DNA of 64,000 bases from Micromonospora sp. BL4 (GTDB lineage: Bacteria > Actinomycetota > Actinomycetes > Mycobacteriales > Micromonosporaceae), in assembly GCF_003667505.1 (NCBI RefSeq), contig NZ_RCVJ01000114.1, forward strand, positions 1 to 64,000, read 5' to 3'. This document shows positions 32,787 to 41,866 of this stretch, piece by piece. Position 1 is the stretch's first letter; the number at the start of each line of letters is the position of its first letter. Below the pieces are notes generated by a model, which did no database searches, was not told the DNA's origin, and saw only the letters and a program-made list of their open reading frames with translations. The translations under genes were made by a program, and so were the position numbers.

Positions 32787-35273
32787 CTACCTCTGGCGAA
32801 TGGTGATCGTCGCCTTGCGGTAGTTGTTGCGCTTGTCGCTCTTCGTCGGGTCGTAGTTCTGTTCGATGTTTCCGGCCGCGTCGACGGAGAACCAGTGGAA
32901 CGTCGTCGTCTCGGTCACGTGGAACACCTCGCCCGGCTCCCGGAACTCGGTCGCCTCGTAGCGCGGCGACTGGAGCGTGGGCCGGCTGCCGTCCGTCGTG
33001 TAGTAGATCGTGGCCGGCTCGTTGGTCTCGAAGCGCACGTCGACGGGCTTGGAGTACTTCCCGCCGCCGGGAACGAGCGTGGAGCGCGGGTCCTTCTTGT
33101 CCTTGCCCCAGTCCGCCGCGACCCGGAACATCTCCATGATTCCGTTGGCGTACTCCATCGTCTCGGCGTGTCCGCTGACGAGGTTGGGATCGCCCTCCCA
33201 CACCGGCTGGAACGAGCCGCCCTGCCAGTTGCCAGTGGCCGGGTTGTAGACCGAGCCGCCGACCTCCCAGCCGAAGGCGTAGATCCCATAGGTGTGGTAC
33301 AGGTCCTCGCGCACGTTGCCGGCGGAGGAGTAGAGGACGTCCGACGAGCCGCCGACGTTCTCCGGCGTCACGACGGTCTCCCGGTGCGCCTTGACCTGCG
33401 ACAGGATCCTGCCCGCCGACTGCCAGTAGAACGCCTCGTCGCCCAGCGGCGGGCGCGGCGTGGTGATCCGCCCGTCCGCGATGTAGGCGCCGGGCTGCCA
33501 GAACAGCTGGCCGCCGTTGGAGTGCACCGACATCATGAACTTGATGTTCTTGTACTTCTCGACCAGCCAGATGATGTTCGCCGCCTCAGGTTCGGACAGC
33601 TTCTCCGGTCCCTGGTAGGTGTCGCTGACGCAGCTGGTCGACGCACCCGCGTAGCCGTCGTGACCCGACCCGACCCGGTAGTTGCGGTTCAGGTCGACGC
33701 CCCAGGAGTTGCGGCGGGCCGGATCGGCGTTCTCGTCCGGGCAGTGGTTCGTCATGTTCCGGCGCTGTGAGGCGAAGTTGTAGAAGCTGTAGTTCGCCCC
33801 GTCCGGGTTGTTGGACAGAATGAAGAAGACGTCGGTGCTCTCGACGATCTTCTTCGTCTCCCTGTCGGACTTGTAGTTGTGCACCAGACGCTCGGCCGAC
33901 TCCAGCGACGTCGTCGCGGGCACCCACTCGCGGGCGTGGTCCTGCGCCTGGATCAGGACGCCGGGGTTCCGGCCGTCGCGGTGCTTACCGATCCGCAGGA
34001 CGGGGATCGTGACCGGGCCACGCGGCACCTCGCCCTCCGGAGCGCCGACGCGCTTCTGGTCGAGGAAGTCGGTCAGCGCGACCGGGCCGGACGTCGGCGC
34101 GACGATGCCGGTGCCCGCGTTGGTCCGGTACGGGTGTGACCGGTCGATGAGGCCCTGGGACTGGGTCTCCAGCGCCGCCGCCACCTCGGTAGCCGTACTC
34201 GCGACCGCGGCGGAGGCGTCCTTCGCGAGGAGGACGCGCACTGCCTTGCCCGCCACCTCGACGCTGAGCGGGAGGTCCGCCCCCGGCCGGTCCACGAACT
34301 CGACGGTGATGTCGTTGCCGCCCTCGTGGCCCCACGCCGCCGAGCTGACGACGACCGCGGACTGCCCGGTGCCACCGATGGTGGCCTGCGCCTTGCGCTG
34401 GTAGCCGTTCGTCTGGTTCGGCAGGTAGACGATCTCGGCGATGTCCGGGTACTGCCGGGCGATCTCCTTGGCGCGGCTGTAGAGCTGCTGGGGGTTGCGG
34501 TAGCCGTCGACGAAGTCCGACTTGTAGCCCCGGTTCTCCGTCAGCGGCGGCGGAGCGTCCTCGAGCCAGTCCGAGACGTCGCCGGTGGTGACGCCGCCGG
34601 TCGAGCTGGTGACCCGGATCTGGTTCGGGCGCGCGTCGAGCTTGAACAGGTTCCGGTGGAACATGTACTGCCCGGAGTCGACGAATCGGCTCATCGTCCG
34701 GGCGAAGCCGAACGGGGTGCGGCGGCCCGAGTCGTTCTCGAGCTGCATCGTGACGATCGGGTCGGCCTGCTGCCCTTCGGTGGTGCGCGCCTCGACGTAG
34801 AGGAAACCCTGGCCCTTGGTGGTGAACCAGTCAGCGCGGACGACCCGTACCGTCTCCTCGTGGCTGAGCGGCTGGGCAGCTTGCGTACGGAGAGCCTGGA
34901 TGCCGCCGTCGGCCTCCTCGCTCCAGGCGAAGCCCTCGTTGTCGCCGAGGATCTTGACGCCCATCGCCTTCAGTTCGGCAGTCTGTTCGGCGGTCAGCAC
35001 CGCCTCGCCCTCGATGCCGCTGGGCACGCGCCGGAGGCCGTGTTCGAGGTCGAAGCCGGCGGCGACCACCTTGTCCAGCATGTCGGCGCCGGTCAGCTGG
35101 ATGCGTACGGGGCGCACCAACTCCTGGTCCTCGAGGTGGGAACGCCCCGAGCCCGCCGTCGCTGCGGAATCCGCGGGATCCGCGCCTGCGGGCGCGGGCG
35201 CGGGCACGGTGAGGACGCTCGCCACCAGGGCGGGCAGCGCGAGAAGCGCGATGCGCAGTCGTCTGCGGTGCAT
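32787..35273 (-). CDS. secreted zinc carboxypeptidase, M14 family, with C-terminal beta domain
   Basis: An 828-residue secreted peptidase. Signal peptide at residues 1-30 (MHRRRLRIALLALPALVASV). The M14 zinc site is His446 and Glu449 in QAQDHAREW with a third ligand at His584 in MSVHSNGG; NNPDG (489-493) and DLNRNY (527-532) are the usual substrate-binding motifs. About 100 residues (313-415, rich in Ala and Val) are inserted between the first strand and the zinc motif. The C-terminus (about 730-828) is a chitobiase/Ig-like domain (EPATIYYTTDGSRPTLQS). GGAGG precedes the ATG. It trims peptides outside the cell. Neighbours give no further hint. Confidence 0.93.
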   Translation of the reverse strand: MHRRRLRIALLALPALVASVLTVPAPAPAGADPADSAATAGSGRSHLEDQELVRPVRIQLTGADMLDKVVAAGFDLEHGLRRVPSGIEGEAVLTAEQTAELKAMGVKILGDNEGFAWSEEADGGIQALRTQAAQPLSHEETVRVVRADWFTTKGQGFLYVEARTTEGQQADPIVTMQLENDSGRRTPFGFARTMSRFVDSGQYMFHRNLFKLDARPNQIRVTSSTGGVTTGDVSDWLEDAPPPLTENRGYKSDFVDGYRNPQQLYSRAKEIARQYPDIAEIVYLPNQTNGYQRKAQATIGGTGQSAVVVSSAAWGHEGGNDITVEFVDRPGADLPLSVEVAGKAVRVLLAKDASAAVASTATEVAAALETQSQGLIDRSHPYRTNAGTGIVAPTSGPVALTDFLDQKRVGAPEGEVPRGPVTIPVLRIGKHRDGRNPGVLIQAQDHAREWVPATTSLESAERLVHNYKSDRETKKIVESTDVFFILSNNPDGANYSFYNFASQRRNMTNHCPDENADPARRNSWGVDLNRNYRVGSGHDGYAGASTSCVSDTYQGPEKLSEPEAANIIWLVEKYKNIKFMMSVHSNGGQLFWQPGAYIADGRITTPRPPLGDEAFYWQSAGRILSQVKAHRETVVTPENVGGSSDVLYSSAGNVREDLYHTYGIYAFGWEVGGSVYNPATGNWQGGSFQPVWEGDPNLVSGHAETMEYANGIMEMFRVAADWGKDKKDPRSTLVPGGGKYSKPVDVRFETNEPATIYYTTDGSRPTLQSPRYEATEFREPGEVFHVTETTTFHWFSVDAAGNIEQNYDPTKSDKRNNYRKATITIRQR

Positions 35274-35388
35274 GCTTCCCTCCTTCTGTTTGCGGCCTGT
35301 GGTTGATGCCGTGGCCGACCCACGAACGGACGGGACCGGTCCAGGTAGGACGGCCGTGCTGAGCTCACCCACGGCGAGCCTGGATACG

Positions 35389-35405
35389 ACGACGGTCACC
35401 GTCGT
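35389..35405. promoter_or_regulatory. 17-bp palindrome upstream of the M14 peptidase gene
   Basis: ACGACGGT, one base, ACCGTCGT. It lies about 115 bases before the peptidase start at 35273 and about 135 bases before the PatB-like gene at 35540. A regulator binding there could serve either gene. Confidence 0.35.
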
Positions 35406-35539
35406 AAGAGGAGCGTGCGGGCTGTGGGCGACCTGAGTGCGGTGAGTGTATGCACGTTCTTCGCATCGACGGGTCGCGTGAGCCGGATCTTGAGCATTGC
35501 TTGAGTTGGCCGTTCGAGGCGGCGGAATAGGCTTCAGCC

Positions 35540-36718
35540 ATGAGTGGCGTGCAGAGCGGTGTCCGGAACGCGGTGAATCCCCTTCGTCAGCTCACGATCG
35601 ACCAGCTTCGGCAACGGACGAGCCTCAAGTGGCGGGAGTACCCGGACGACGTGCTGCCGCTCTGGGTGGCGGAGATGGACGTGCCGCTGGCCGAGCCGGT
35701 CGCGCGGGCGATCACCGACGCCGTCGCGCGCGGCGACACCGGCTACACCGCCGGCACGGCGTACGCGCGGGCGCTGGCGGAGTTCGCCCGGCGGCGGTGG
35801 GGGTGGGACGGCCTGGCCGTCGAGCGCACCGCGCTGACGCCCGACGTGATGCACGGCGTCGTCGAGGCGCTGCGCCTGGTCACCGAGCCGGGGGACGCGG
35901 TGGTCGTCAACTGCCCGGTCTACCCGCCGTTCTACGAGTTCGTGGCGCACGCCGGCCGCCGGATCGTGGAGGCGCCGCTCGGCGAGGATCTGCGGATCGA
36001 CCTCGGCACACTGAAAGACGCGTTCCGGCAGGCTCGGGCCGGTGGGCGGCCAGCGGCGTACCTGCTGTGCAACCCGCACAACCCGACCGGCGTCACCCAC
36101 ACCGCGGACGAGTTGGCCGCCGTCGCCGGCCTGGCCGAGCGGCACGGGGTGCGGGTCGTCGCCGACGAGATCCACGCTCCGGTGCTGGCCGCGGGGGAGC
36201 GTTTCGTGCCGTACCTCTCGGTGCCCGGCGCGGAGAACGGCCTGTCGCTCATGTCCGCCTCCAAGGGGTGGAACCTGGCCGGCCTGCGCGCTGCGCTGCT
36301 CGTCGCCGGCCCGGCCGCCGCCGGCGACCTGGCCCGCGTTCCGTACGAGGTCAGCGTCAGCACCAGCCACCTCGGCGTGATCGCCCACACCGCCGCCTTC
36401 CGCGACGGCGGCGAGTGGCTCGACGCCTTGTTGACCGGCCTGGACGACAACCGTCGGCTCCTCGCCGGGCTGCTCGCCGAGCACCTGCCGGCGATCCGTC
36501 ACCGCCCCGGTCAGGCCACCTATCTCGCCTGGCTCGACTGTCGTGCCCTGGGCCTGGGCGACGACCCCGCCACCGTGTTCCTCGAGCGTGGCCGGGTGGC
36601 CCTCAACTCCGGATCGGCCTTCGGCACCGGCGGCGACGGGCACGTGCGGCTGAATCTGGCCACCGCACCGGAGCTGATCACCGAGGCGGTACGCCGGATG
36701 GCCACCGCCGTCGCCTGA
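35540..36718 (+). CDS. PLP-dependent aminotransferase, MalY/PatB C-S lyase type
   Basis: A 392-residue fold-type I PLP enzyme. NPHNPTG (179-184) and the Schiff-base lysine Lys242 in [12 protein letters not shown] are present. The N-terminal [27 protein letters not shown] is the MalY/PatB signature, so cystathionine beta-lyase-like C-S lyase activity is more likely than transamination. Normal family length. Monocistronic, with a shared terminator at its end. Confidence 0.92.
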   Translation: MSGVQSGVRNAVNPLRQLTIDQLRQRTSLKWREYPDDVLPLWVAEMDVPLAEPVARAITDAVARGDTGYTAGTAYARALAEFARRRWGWDGLAVERTALTPDVMHGVVEALRLVTEPGDAVVVNCPVYPPFYEFVAHAGRRIVEAPLGEDLRIDLGTLKDAFRQARAGGRPAAYLLCNPHNPTGVTHTADELAAVAGLAERHGVRVVADEIHAPVLAAGERFVPYLSVPGAENGLSLMSASKGWNLAGLRAALLVAGPAAAGDLARVPYEVSVSTSHLGVIAHTAAFRDGGEWLDALLTGLDDNRRLLAGLLAEHLPAIRHRPGQATYLAWLDCRALGLGDDPATVFLERGRVALNSGSAFGTGGDGHVRLNLATAPELITEAVRRMATAVA

Positions 36719-36750
36719 CGATCCCGTCACGCGTACGCGAGCAGGATTGC

Positions 36751-36793
36751 GGCGGCGGGCGAACGCGTCCCCTGATCGTGTTCGCCCGCCGCC
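36751..36793. terminator. bidirectional hairpin between convergent genes
   Basis: GGCGGCGGGCGAAC (36751-36764) pairs perfectly with 36780-36793 over a 15-base loop. It lies between the stops of the PatB-like gene (36718) and the DUF4127 gene (36818), and can end both. Confidence 0.65.
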
Positions 36794-36817
36794 GGCCCGC
36801 GTGCTCGTCGGCCCCGG

Positions 36818-38458
36818 TCAGGCCAGGCGCAGCCGAGGCTCCAGGATCACCTCGAAGAGCCGGTCCCACGGCAGCTCTACCCGCGCCGACTCGAAGCCGG
36901 CCAGGGCCGCCGTGAACGTCTTCGCGCCCCGGTGGCCCAGCACGATGCGGTGCCCCGCGAAGTGGTCGGCGAAGTACCGCTCGGTCAGCGGCACCAGCCG
37001 GTCGCGCACCCAGCCGTCGAAGTAGCTCTTCTGCTCGGGGGTGAGCGCGAGCGGGTCCCAGCCCTGCGCCCGGGCGTGCGCGTACGCCTCGACCTGCACG
37101 ACGTTCTTCCACGGGTCGTCCTTGACGAGCCGGTAGAGCAGGTACTCGGCGTGCGCCTGGCCGGGCCCGCGCAGGTCCGGCACGCCGAACCCGCTGCCGG
37201 AGGAGCGAAGGTACGCCCACCGCGCGGTGCCGTGGCCGAGCGCCAGGCCGAGGGCGTTGCCGCCGGTGTTCCACCCCGAGTACGACAGCAGCGCCGCGAG
37301 ATCCAGGCGGCTCTCCATCCGCGCGACCAGGTCGTGGTCCGCCTTGTTCACGATGAGCGGGTCCACCACGATGACCGGGGTGCCGGCAGCCAGCAGCGTC
37401 CCGATCCGTCCGACGAAGGCGTCCAGGTCGGCGGCCCGCTGCCCGGGCGCCGAGGACGGGGTGTTCACGGCGAGCACGATGTCCGCGTCGCCGCTGACGA
37501 CCCGGCCCCCCACGGCGGTCACGTGCCGACGGATGTTCTCCGCGAACGGGATGCCCTCCAGTTGGGCGGTCCAGTCCTCGCCGGAGACGCCCGCGTACTC
37601 CACGCGGTAGGTGGGCTTCGTGGGGGCTGCGATCACGCGCGCGACCAGCAATGCGTCGACCTCGTCGGCGCCGGGGAAGATCTCCACTCGATCGCCGACG
37701 CCGAGTTCAGTGACGAGCGCCTCCAACTCCACGCGCTCGGCTCGGGCCAGGCCGACCGGCGCGGTGTCGTCCTCGGAGAGCACGAGGTGGCTGATGGTGC
37801 CGTCGGCGACCCACTCGACCATCAGCCGGTTGACCTGGTGGTTGCGGGCCCGCGCGGCGAGATAGTCCTCCACGACCTGGTCGGGGATCCGCGCCCGGAC
37901 GGCGTCGAGTTGGGCCCGCAGCTCCTCCTGCCCGAGGTTCACCACCTGGTCGTAGAGCTTCGCCCAGGTGACCAGCAGGTCGCGGTATTCGTCCAACCCG
38001 GTGCCGGTGCTGGTGATGGCGAGACGCTGGATGGTGTCGTGCACCTCGATCACCGCCCCCGGCCGGGCCGAGCGCAGGTTGCGGATCGCGGCAAGGTTCT
38101 CCAGGGCGGCCGCCAGGGTCGGGGCGGCGGTGCGGGAGGCGATCAGGCCGCCGTAGGCGAGCATGCTGACCGAGATCACGTACCCGTCGACGCCCTCGGT
38201 GGTGCCGAGCCAGCGGGCGATGGCGGCCCCGTCGCCGGGGGTGAAGAAGCGGCCGAGCAGGTCCCGTGGCGGCAGCCGCACCTGGGCGCCGGCGCTCGCG
38301 GCGGTCATCTGCGGGGCGTAGGTGTTGACCGGCCGGTCGTCCAACGGGACCAGCGCCATGGTCAGCTGCCGACCGGCGGGCTTGGCGAACGCGGGTCGGC
38401 CGATGGCCACGGTGCTCAGCCCGGCCACGCCGGTGGCCAGGAGGGTACGCCTTCTCAT
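36818..38458 (-). CDS. DUF4127 family exported protein
   Basis: A 546-residue protein. It opens with a Tat-like signal (MRRRTLLATGVAGLSTVAIG, cleavage near AFA at 25). The mature part has the DUF4127 blocks: LVPLDDRPVNTYAPQ, VDGYVISVSMLAYGGLIASR, LVLSEDDTAPVG, IFPGADEVDALLVAR, VVDPLIVNKADHDLV and LLSYSGWNTGGNALGLALGHG. The many conserved Asp, Asn and Gly residues look catalytic, but the family has no established reaction. It is the last gene of the operon, two bases after NanE. The export signal suggests action outside the cytoplasm, which is odd beside cytoplasmic kinases. Confidence 0.85.
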   Translation of the reverse strand: MRRRTLLATGVAGLSTVAIGRPAFAKPAGRQLTMALVPLDDRPVNTYAPQMTAASAGAQVRLPPRDLLGRFFTPGDGAAIARWLGTTEGVDGYVISVSMLAYGGLIASRTAAPTLAAALENLAAIRNLRSARPGAVIEVHDTIQRLAITSTGTGLDEYRDLLVTWAKLYDQVVNLGQEELRAQLDAVRARIPDQVVEDYLAARARNHQVNRLMVEWVADGTISHLVLSEDDTAPVGLARAERVELEALVTELGVGDRVEIFPGADEVDALLVARVIAAPTKPTYRVEYAGVSGEDWTAQLEGIPFAENIRRHVTAVGGRVVSGDADIVLAVNTPSSAPGQRAADLDAFVGRIGTLLAAGTPVIVVDPLIVNKADHDLVARMESRLDLAALLSYSGWNTGGNALGLALGHGTARWAYLRSSGSGFGVPDLRGPGQAHAEYLLYRLVKDDPWKNVVQVEAYAHARAQGWDPLALTPEQKSYFDGWVRDRLVPLTERYFADHFAGHRIVLGHRGAKTFTAALAGFESARVELPWDRLFEVILEPRLRLA

Positions 38459-38460
38459 CC

Positions 38461-39168
38461 TCACTCCTTCTTTCTCGGGGCGCTCGCCGCGCGGGGGGTG
38501 CTCGGCACGAGCCGGCGGGTGATCCACAGCGGTGAGGTGACGGCGTTGCCCGTCACCACCGCGTGCGCACCCGCCTCGAAGGCCCGGCCGATCTGGTCCG
38601 TGCCGCGGTACCGCCCTTCGGCGATCACCGGCACGGGCAGCAGGGCGACGAGTCGCGCCACGAGCCCGAGGTCGGGCCCGTCAGTCGGTGGGCTGGCCGG
38701 GGTGTAGCCGGACAGCGTGGTGGCCACGGCGTCCGCGCCGGCCTCGACGGCGGCGACGCCCTCGGCCGGGGTGGAGACGTCGGCCAGGACCAGCGCGTCG
38801 GTCCGTTCGCGGAGCACGCGGACCGTGTCGGCGAAGGAGCGTCCGTCCGGTCGGGGGCGGTCGGTGGCGTCGATCGCGATGATGTCCGCACCGGCCAGCG
38901 CCACCTCGAGCGCGTGCGCCGCCGTCGGGGTGATGAAGACGCCCTCGGTGCCGTGCTTGTACAGCCCGATCACCGGAACGTCGACGGCGGCGCGTACGGC
39001 CGCGACGTCGTCCGGTCCGTTGACCCGGACCGCCACCGCGCCGCCGCGGACCACCGCGGCCGCCACCCGGGCCTGGACGTACGGGTCCCGCATCGGGTCG
39101 TCCGGCTCGTCCGGCAGCGGTTGGCAGGACACCACCAGCCCGCCGGCCAGGTCGTCGAGCACGCTCAC
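38461..39168 (-). CDS. nanE: N-acetylmannosamine-6-phosphate 2-epimerase
   Basis: A 235-residue TIM-barrel epimerase. LAGGLVVSCQPLPDEPDDPM, VIGLYKHGTEGVFITPT, IIAIDATDRPRP, LADVSTPAEGVAA and VIAEGRYRG are NanE family blocks. It turns ManNAc-6-P into GlcNAc-6-P. The GTG start at 39168 overlaps the kinase stop by four bases. It should take the product of the preceding ROK kinase. No NagA or NagB for the next steps is in the window; they may lie elsewhere. Confidence 0.92.
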   Translation of the reverse strand: MSVLDDLAGGLVVSCQPLPDEPDDPMRDPYVQARVAAAVVRGGAVAVRVNGPDDVAAVRAAVDVPVIGLYKHGTEGVFITPTAAHALEVALAGADIIAIDATDRPRPDGRSFADTVRVLRERTDALVLADVSTPAEGVAAVEAGADAVATTLSGYTPASPPTDGPDLGLVARLVALLPVPVIAEGRYRGTDQIGRAFEAGAHAVVTGNAVTSPLWITRRLVPSTPRAASAPRKKE

Positions 39169-40079
39169 CCGGTGCTCCTTTCGATGTCATGTTCGTCGAT
39201 GGCCAGTCGGGCCGCGCCGACCACGACCGCGTCAGCGCCCAGCGTGGCGGGCAGCAGCGCAACGTCGGCCCAGCCCGCCGGCACCTCGGCCGAGTAGGCG
39301 CCCGACGCGGCGGGCAGCAGGGCGCCGGCCGCCCCGCCGGCAACCAGGACAGCGTCCGGGTCGAGCAGGGCCACCAACCCCGCCAGGGCCGCACCGAGGG
39401 CGCTGCCGGCCCGCTCCACGACCCGCCGGGCGACCTCGTCCCCGGCCGTCGCGCGGTCCGCCACCGTCCGCCCGCTGACGCGGGCGCCGGTCTCGATGCG
39501 GTACGCGGCGGCCAGTCCGCTGCCCGAGGCGATCGCCTCCAGGTGCCCGTACCGGCCGCAGCCGCAGCGCAGCCGTTCGGCCCCCGGGGCGGGCAGGTGC
39601 CCGACCTCGCCGGCGGCGCCACGGGCACCGGCCTCGACGCGGCCGTTGCGGACGACCGCGCCGCCCAACCCGGTGCCGACGGCCACCAGCAGCACATGAG
39701 CGCGGTCCCGTCCGGCGCCGGCCCAGCATTCGCCCAGCGCGGCGGCGTTCACGTCGTTGGTGACCCGCACTCCTCGACCCAGCCGGGCGGCCAACGCGTC
39801 GGCGACCGGGGTGCCGGTCCAGCCGGGCAGGCTGTCGGTGGCGTACCGGATGCCGCCGGTCGCGGGGTCGACCGTGCCGGCGGTGCCCACCCCCACCGGC
39901 CCGGCGGTCGCGCCGAGCAGGTCGGTGGCCAGCCGGGCGGCGGCGTCCAGCACGGCCTCGGGCCCGGACCGGGCCGGCGTGGGCGCCTCGCGGCGCTCCA
40001 ACACCCGCCCGGCCCGGTCGACCAGCGCGGCGGCCGTCTTGGTGCCGCCGATGTCGATGCCGACAACCGGTGTCGTCAT
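39165..40079 (-). CDS. nanK: ROK family sugar kinase, probable N-acetylmannosamine kinase
   Basis: A 304-residue ROK kinase without a DNA-binding domain. GIDIGGTKTAAAL is the phosphate-1 loop, VTNDVNAAALGE holds the catalytic Asp, and GTGLGGAVV the second phosphate loop. The zinc motif reads CGCGRYGHLEA, with His in place of the usual third Cys. Adjacency to NanE makes ManNAc the likely substrate, though ROK specificity cannot be read from sequence. It overlaps the permease gene before it and nanE after it by four bases each. Confidence 0.85.
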   Translation of the reverse strand: MTTPVVGIDIGGTKTAAALVDRAGRVLERREAPTPARSGPEAVLDAAARLATDLLGATAGPVGVGTAGTVDPATGGIRYATDSLPGWTGTPVADALAARLGRGVRVTNDVNAAALGECWAGAGRDRAHVLLVAVGTGLGGAVVRNGRVEAGARGAAGEVGHLPAPGAERLRCGCGRYGHLEAIASGSGLAAAYRIETGARVSGRTVADRATAGDEVARRVVERAGSALGAALAGLVALLDPDAVLVAGGAAGALLPAASGAYSAEVPAGWADVALLPATLGADAVVVGAARLAIDEHDIERSTG

Positions 40080-40918
40080 CCCTTGAGGCCGGTGTGCGCG
40101 AGACCCTCGACGAACTGCTTCTGCGCGATGACGAACACCACCAGGACGGGCAGCGCGGTCATCGACGCCGCGGCCATCTGGACGTCCCACATGGGGCCGC
40201 CGTAGGCGTCGACGAACTGGGTGAGCGCCTGGGGCAGGGTGAACTTCTCCGGAGAGGAGAGGAACACGATCGGTTCCAGGTAGAGGTTCCAGCTGTGCAG
40301 GAAGGTGAAGATGGCCACCGCGCCCAGCGCCGGCCGCGACAGCGGCAGGGCGATCCGCCAGAAGGTGGCGAACCGGCCCAGCCCGTCGACCCGGGCCGCC
40401 TCCTCCAGCTCACCGGGGAGGCTGATGAAGAACTGCCGCATGATGAACGTCGCCAGGACACTCGGCGCGCCGAAGATCGGCACCAGGATCAGCGGCCAGT
40501 GGGTGTTGACCAGGCCGAGTTTGAAGAACATCTGGAACAGCGGCACGATCGTCACCTCGCTGGGAATGAGCAGGCCCGCGAGGACGACAAGGAACAACAC
40601 GTTCTGGCCGCGGAACCGGATGCGCGCGAACGCGTACCCGGCCAGCGCCGAGACGGCCATCGTGCCGACCGTGACGACCAGCGCGATGTAGAGGCTGTTC
40701 AGGTACTGCTGCCCGAACGGCTGCAACTCGAACACCCGCTGGTAGGCGTCGAACCGCGGGTTGGTCGGCAGGAGCTGCGGCGGGAAGGCGAAGATGTCCG
40801 CCACCGGCTTCAGCGACGAGGTGACCATCCACCAGGTCGGGAAGACGAACGGGATCGCCAGGACCAGCAGCACCCCGTAGAGCACCAGCTTGGTCCGCCG
40901 GGACAGGTCACGACTCAT
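40076..40918 (-). CDS. carbohydrate ABC transporter permease, MalG type
   Basis: A 280-residue inner-membrane permease with six helices. The EAA loop is EEAARVDGLGRFATFWRIALPLSRPA, the CUT1 consensus. ATG 40918 lies 11 bases inside the end of the other permease gene. It forms the sugar channel with that permease; no dedicated ATPase gene is in the operon, so a shared MsiK-type ATPase is likely, as in other actinomycetes. Confidence 0.94.
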   Translation of the reverse strand: MSRDLSRRTKLVLYGVLLVLAIPFVFPTWWMVTSSLKPVADIFAFPPQLLPTNPRFDAYQRVFELQPFGQQYLNSLYIALVVTVGTMAVSALAGYAFARIRFRGQNVLFLVVLAGLLIPSEVTIVPLFQMFFKLGLVNTHWPLILVPIFGAPSVLATFIMRQFFISLPGELEEAARVDGLGRFATFWRIALPLSRPALGAVAIFTFLHSWNLYLEPIVFLSSPEKFTLPQALTQFVDAYGGPMWDVQMAAASMTALPVLVVFVIAQKQFVEGLAHTGLKG

Positions 40919-41855
40919 GGAAGACCCACCTCTTGCGCATCTGCCACTGCAACACGGTGAGGGCGAGCACGATGACGAACAGCAGGATCGACAGCGTGGC
41001 CCCGTAGCCGAAGTGGTGGAACTGGAAGGCCTGCTGGTACAGGTAGTAGACGAGCACCGTCGTCGACGTGCCGGGGCCACCCTGGGTGAGCACCGCGATC
41101 TGCGCGAAGACCTGCAACGACCCGACCACGGTGATGATCGAGGTCAGCAGGATCGTCGGGCTGATCAGCGGAACGGTGATCCGCCAGAACTGGCGCATCC
41201 GGCTCGCCCCGTCCACCTCCGCGGCCTCGTACAGCTCGGCCGGCACGCCCTGAAGGGCGGCCAGGAACAGCACCATGTTCAGGCCGACGTTCTTGAACAC
41301 CTGCACGACGATCACGGACACCATCGCGGTGCTCTCGCCGCGCAGCCAGTTCGGCCCGTCCACGCCGATGGTGTCGAGCAGCCCGTTGATCCCGCCGTTG
41401 TCCTGGAGCAGGAAGCCCCAGACGATGGTCCACGCCACCAGCGAGACCACCACCGGGGAGAAGAACAGGGTGCGGAACACGATCGTGCCCCGCAGCCTCT
41501 GGTTGAGCAGAACGGCCAGCAGCAGGGCCAGGCCGAGGTTCAGCACCACCAGGCCGACGGAGAACAGCCCGGTGGCGCGCAGCACCGCGCCGAGGTTGGG
41601 ATCATCGGCGAGAGCCGTGTAGTTGTCCGTGCCGACGAAGTCGAAGGTCCCGGCGAGCACGTTCCACTCGTGCAGGCTGTACCAGAGCACGAGGATCAGC
41701 GGCAGGATCACGAAGACGGCGCTGCCGAGCAGTTGCGGGGCGATGAACACGAAACCGGTGAGCTGGTCCCGGCGGCGGCTGGTCCAGAACGGCCGGGCCG
41801 GGCCCGGGGCGGGCCCGGCAGCAGCCGAGCCCACCCTGGTGTCCGTCTGGGTCAT
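40908..41855 (-). CDS. carbohydrate ABC transporter permease, MalF type
   Basis: A 315-residue permease with six to seven helices. The EAA loop is YEAAEVDGASRMRQFWRITVPLISPT. The N-terminal 30 residues are soluble. ATG 41855 is 11 bases after the binding-protein stop. Partner of the MalG-type permease. Confidence 0.94.
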   Translation of the reverse strand: MTQTDTRVGSAAAGPAPGPARPFWTSRRRDQLTGFVFIAPQLLGSAVFVILPLILVLWYSLHEWNVLAGTFDFVGTDNYTALADDPNLGAVLRATGLFSVGLVVLNLGLALLLAVLLNQRLRGTIVFRTLFFSPVVVSLVAWTIVWGFLLQDNGGINGLLDTIGVDGPNWLRGESTAMVSVIVVQVFKNVGLNMVLFLAALQGVPAELYEAAEVDGASRMRQFWRITVPLISPTILLTSIITVVGSLQVFAQIAVLTQGGPGTSTTVLVYYLYQQAFQFHHFGYGATLSILLFVIVLALTVLQWQMRKRWVFHES

Positions 41856-41866
41856 GATCGTTGGCC

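Noticed and set aside
38461-40079. Standard sialic acid (nan) catabolic operon
   Set aside because: NanE and a ROK kinase are present, but NanA, a sialidase and a TRAP or NanT-type transporter are absent, and two unrelated proteins are added. It is therefore reported as an unassigned system.
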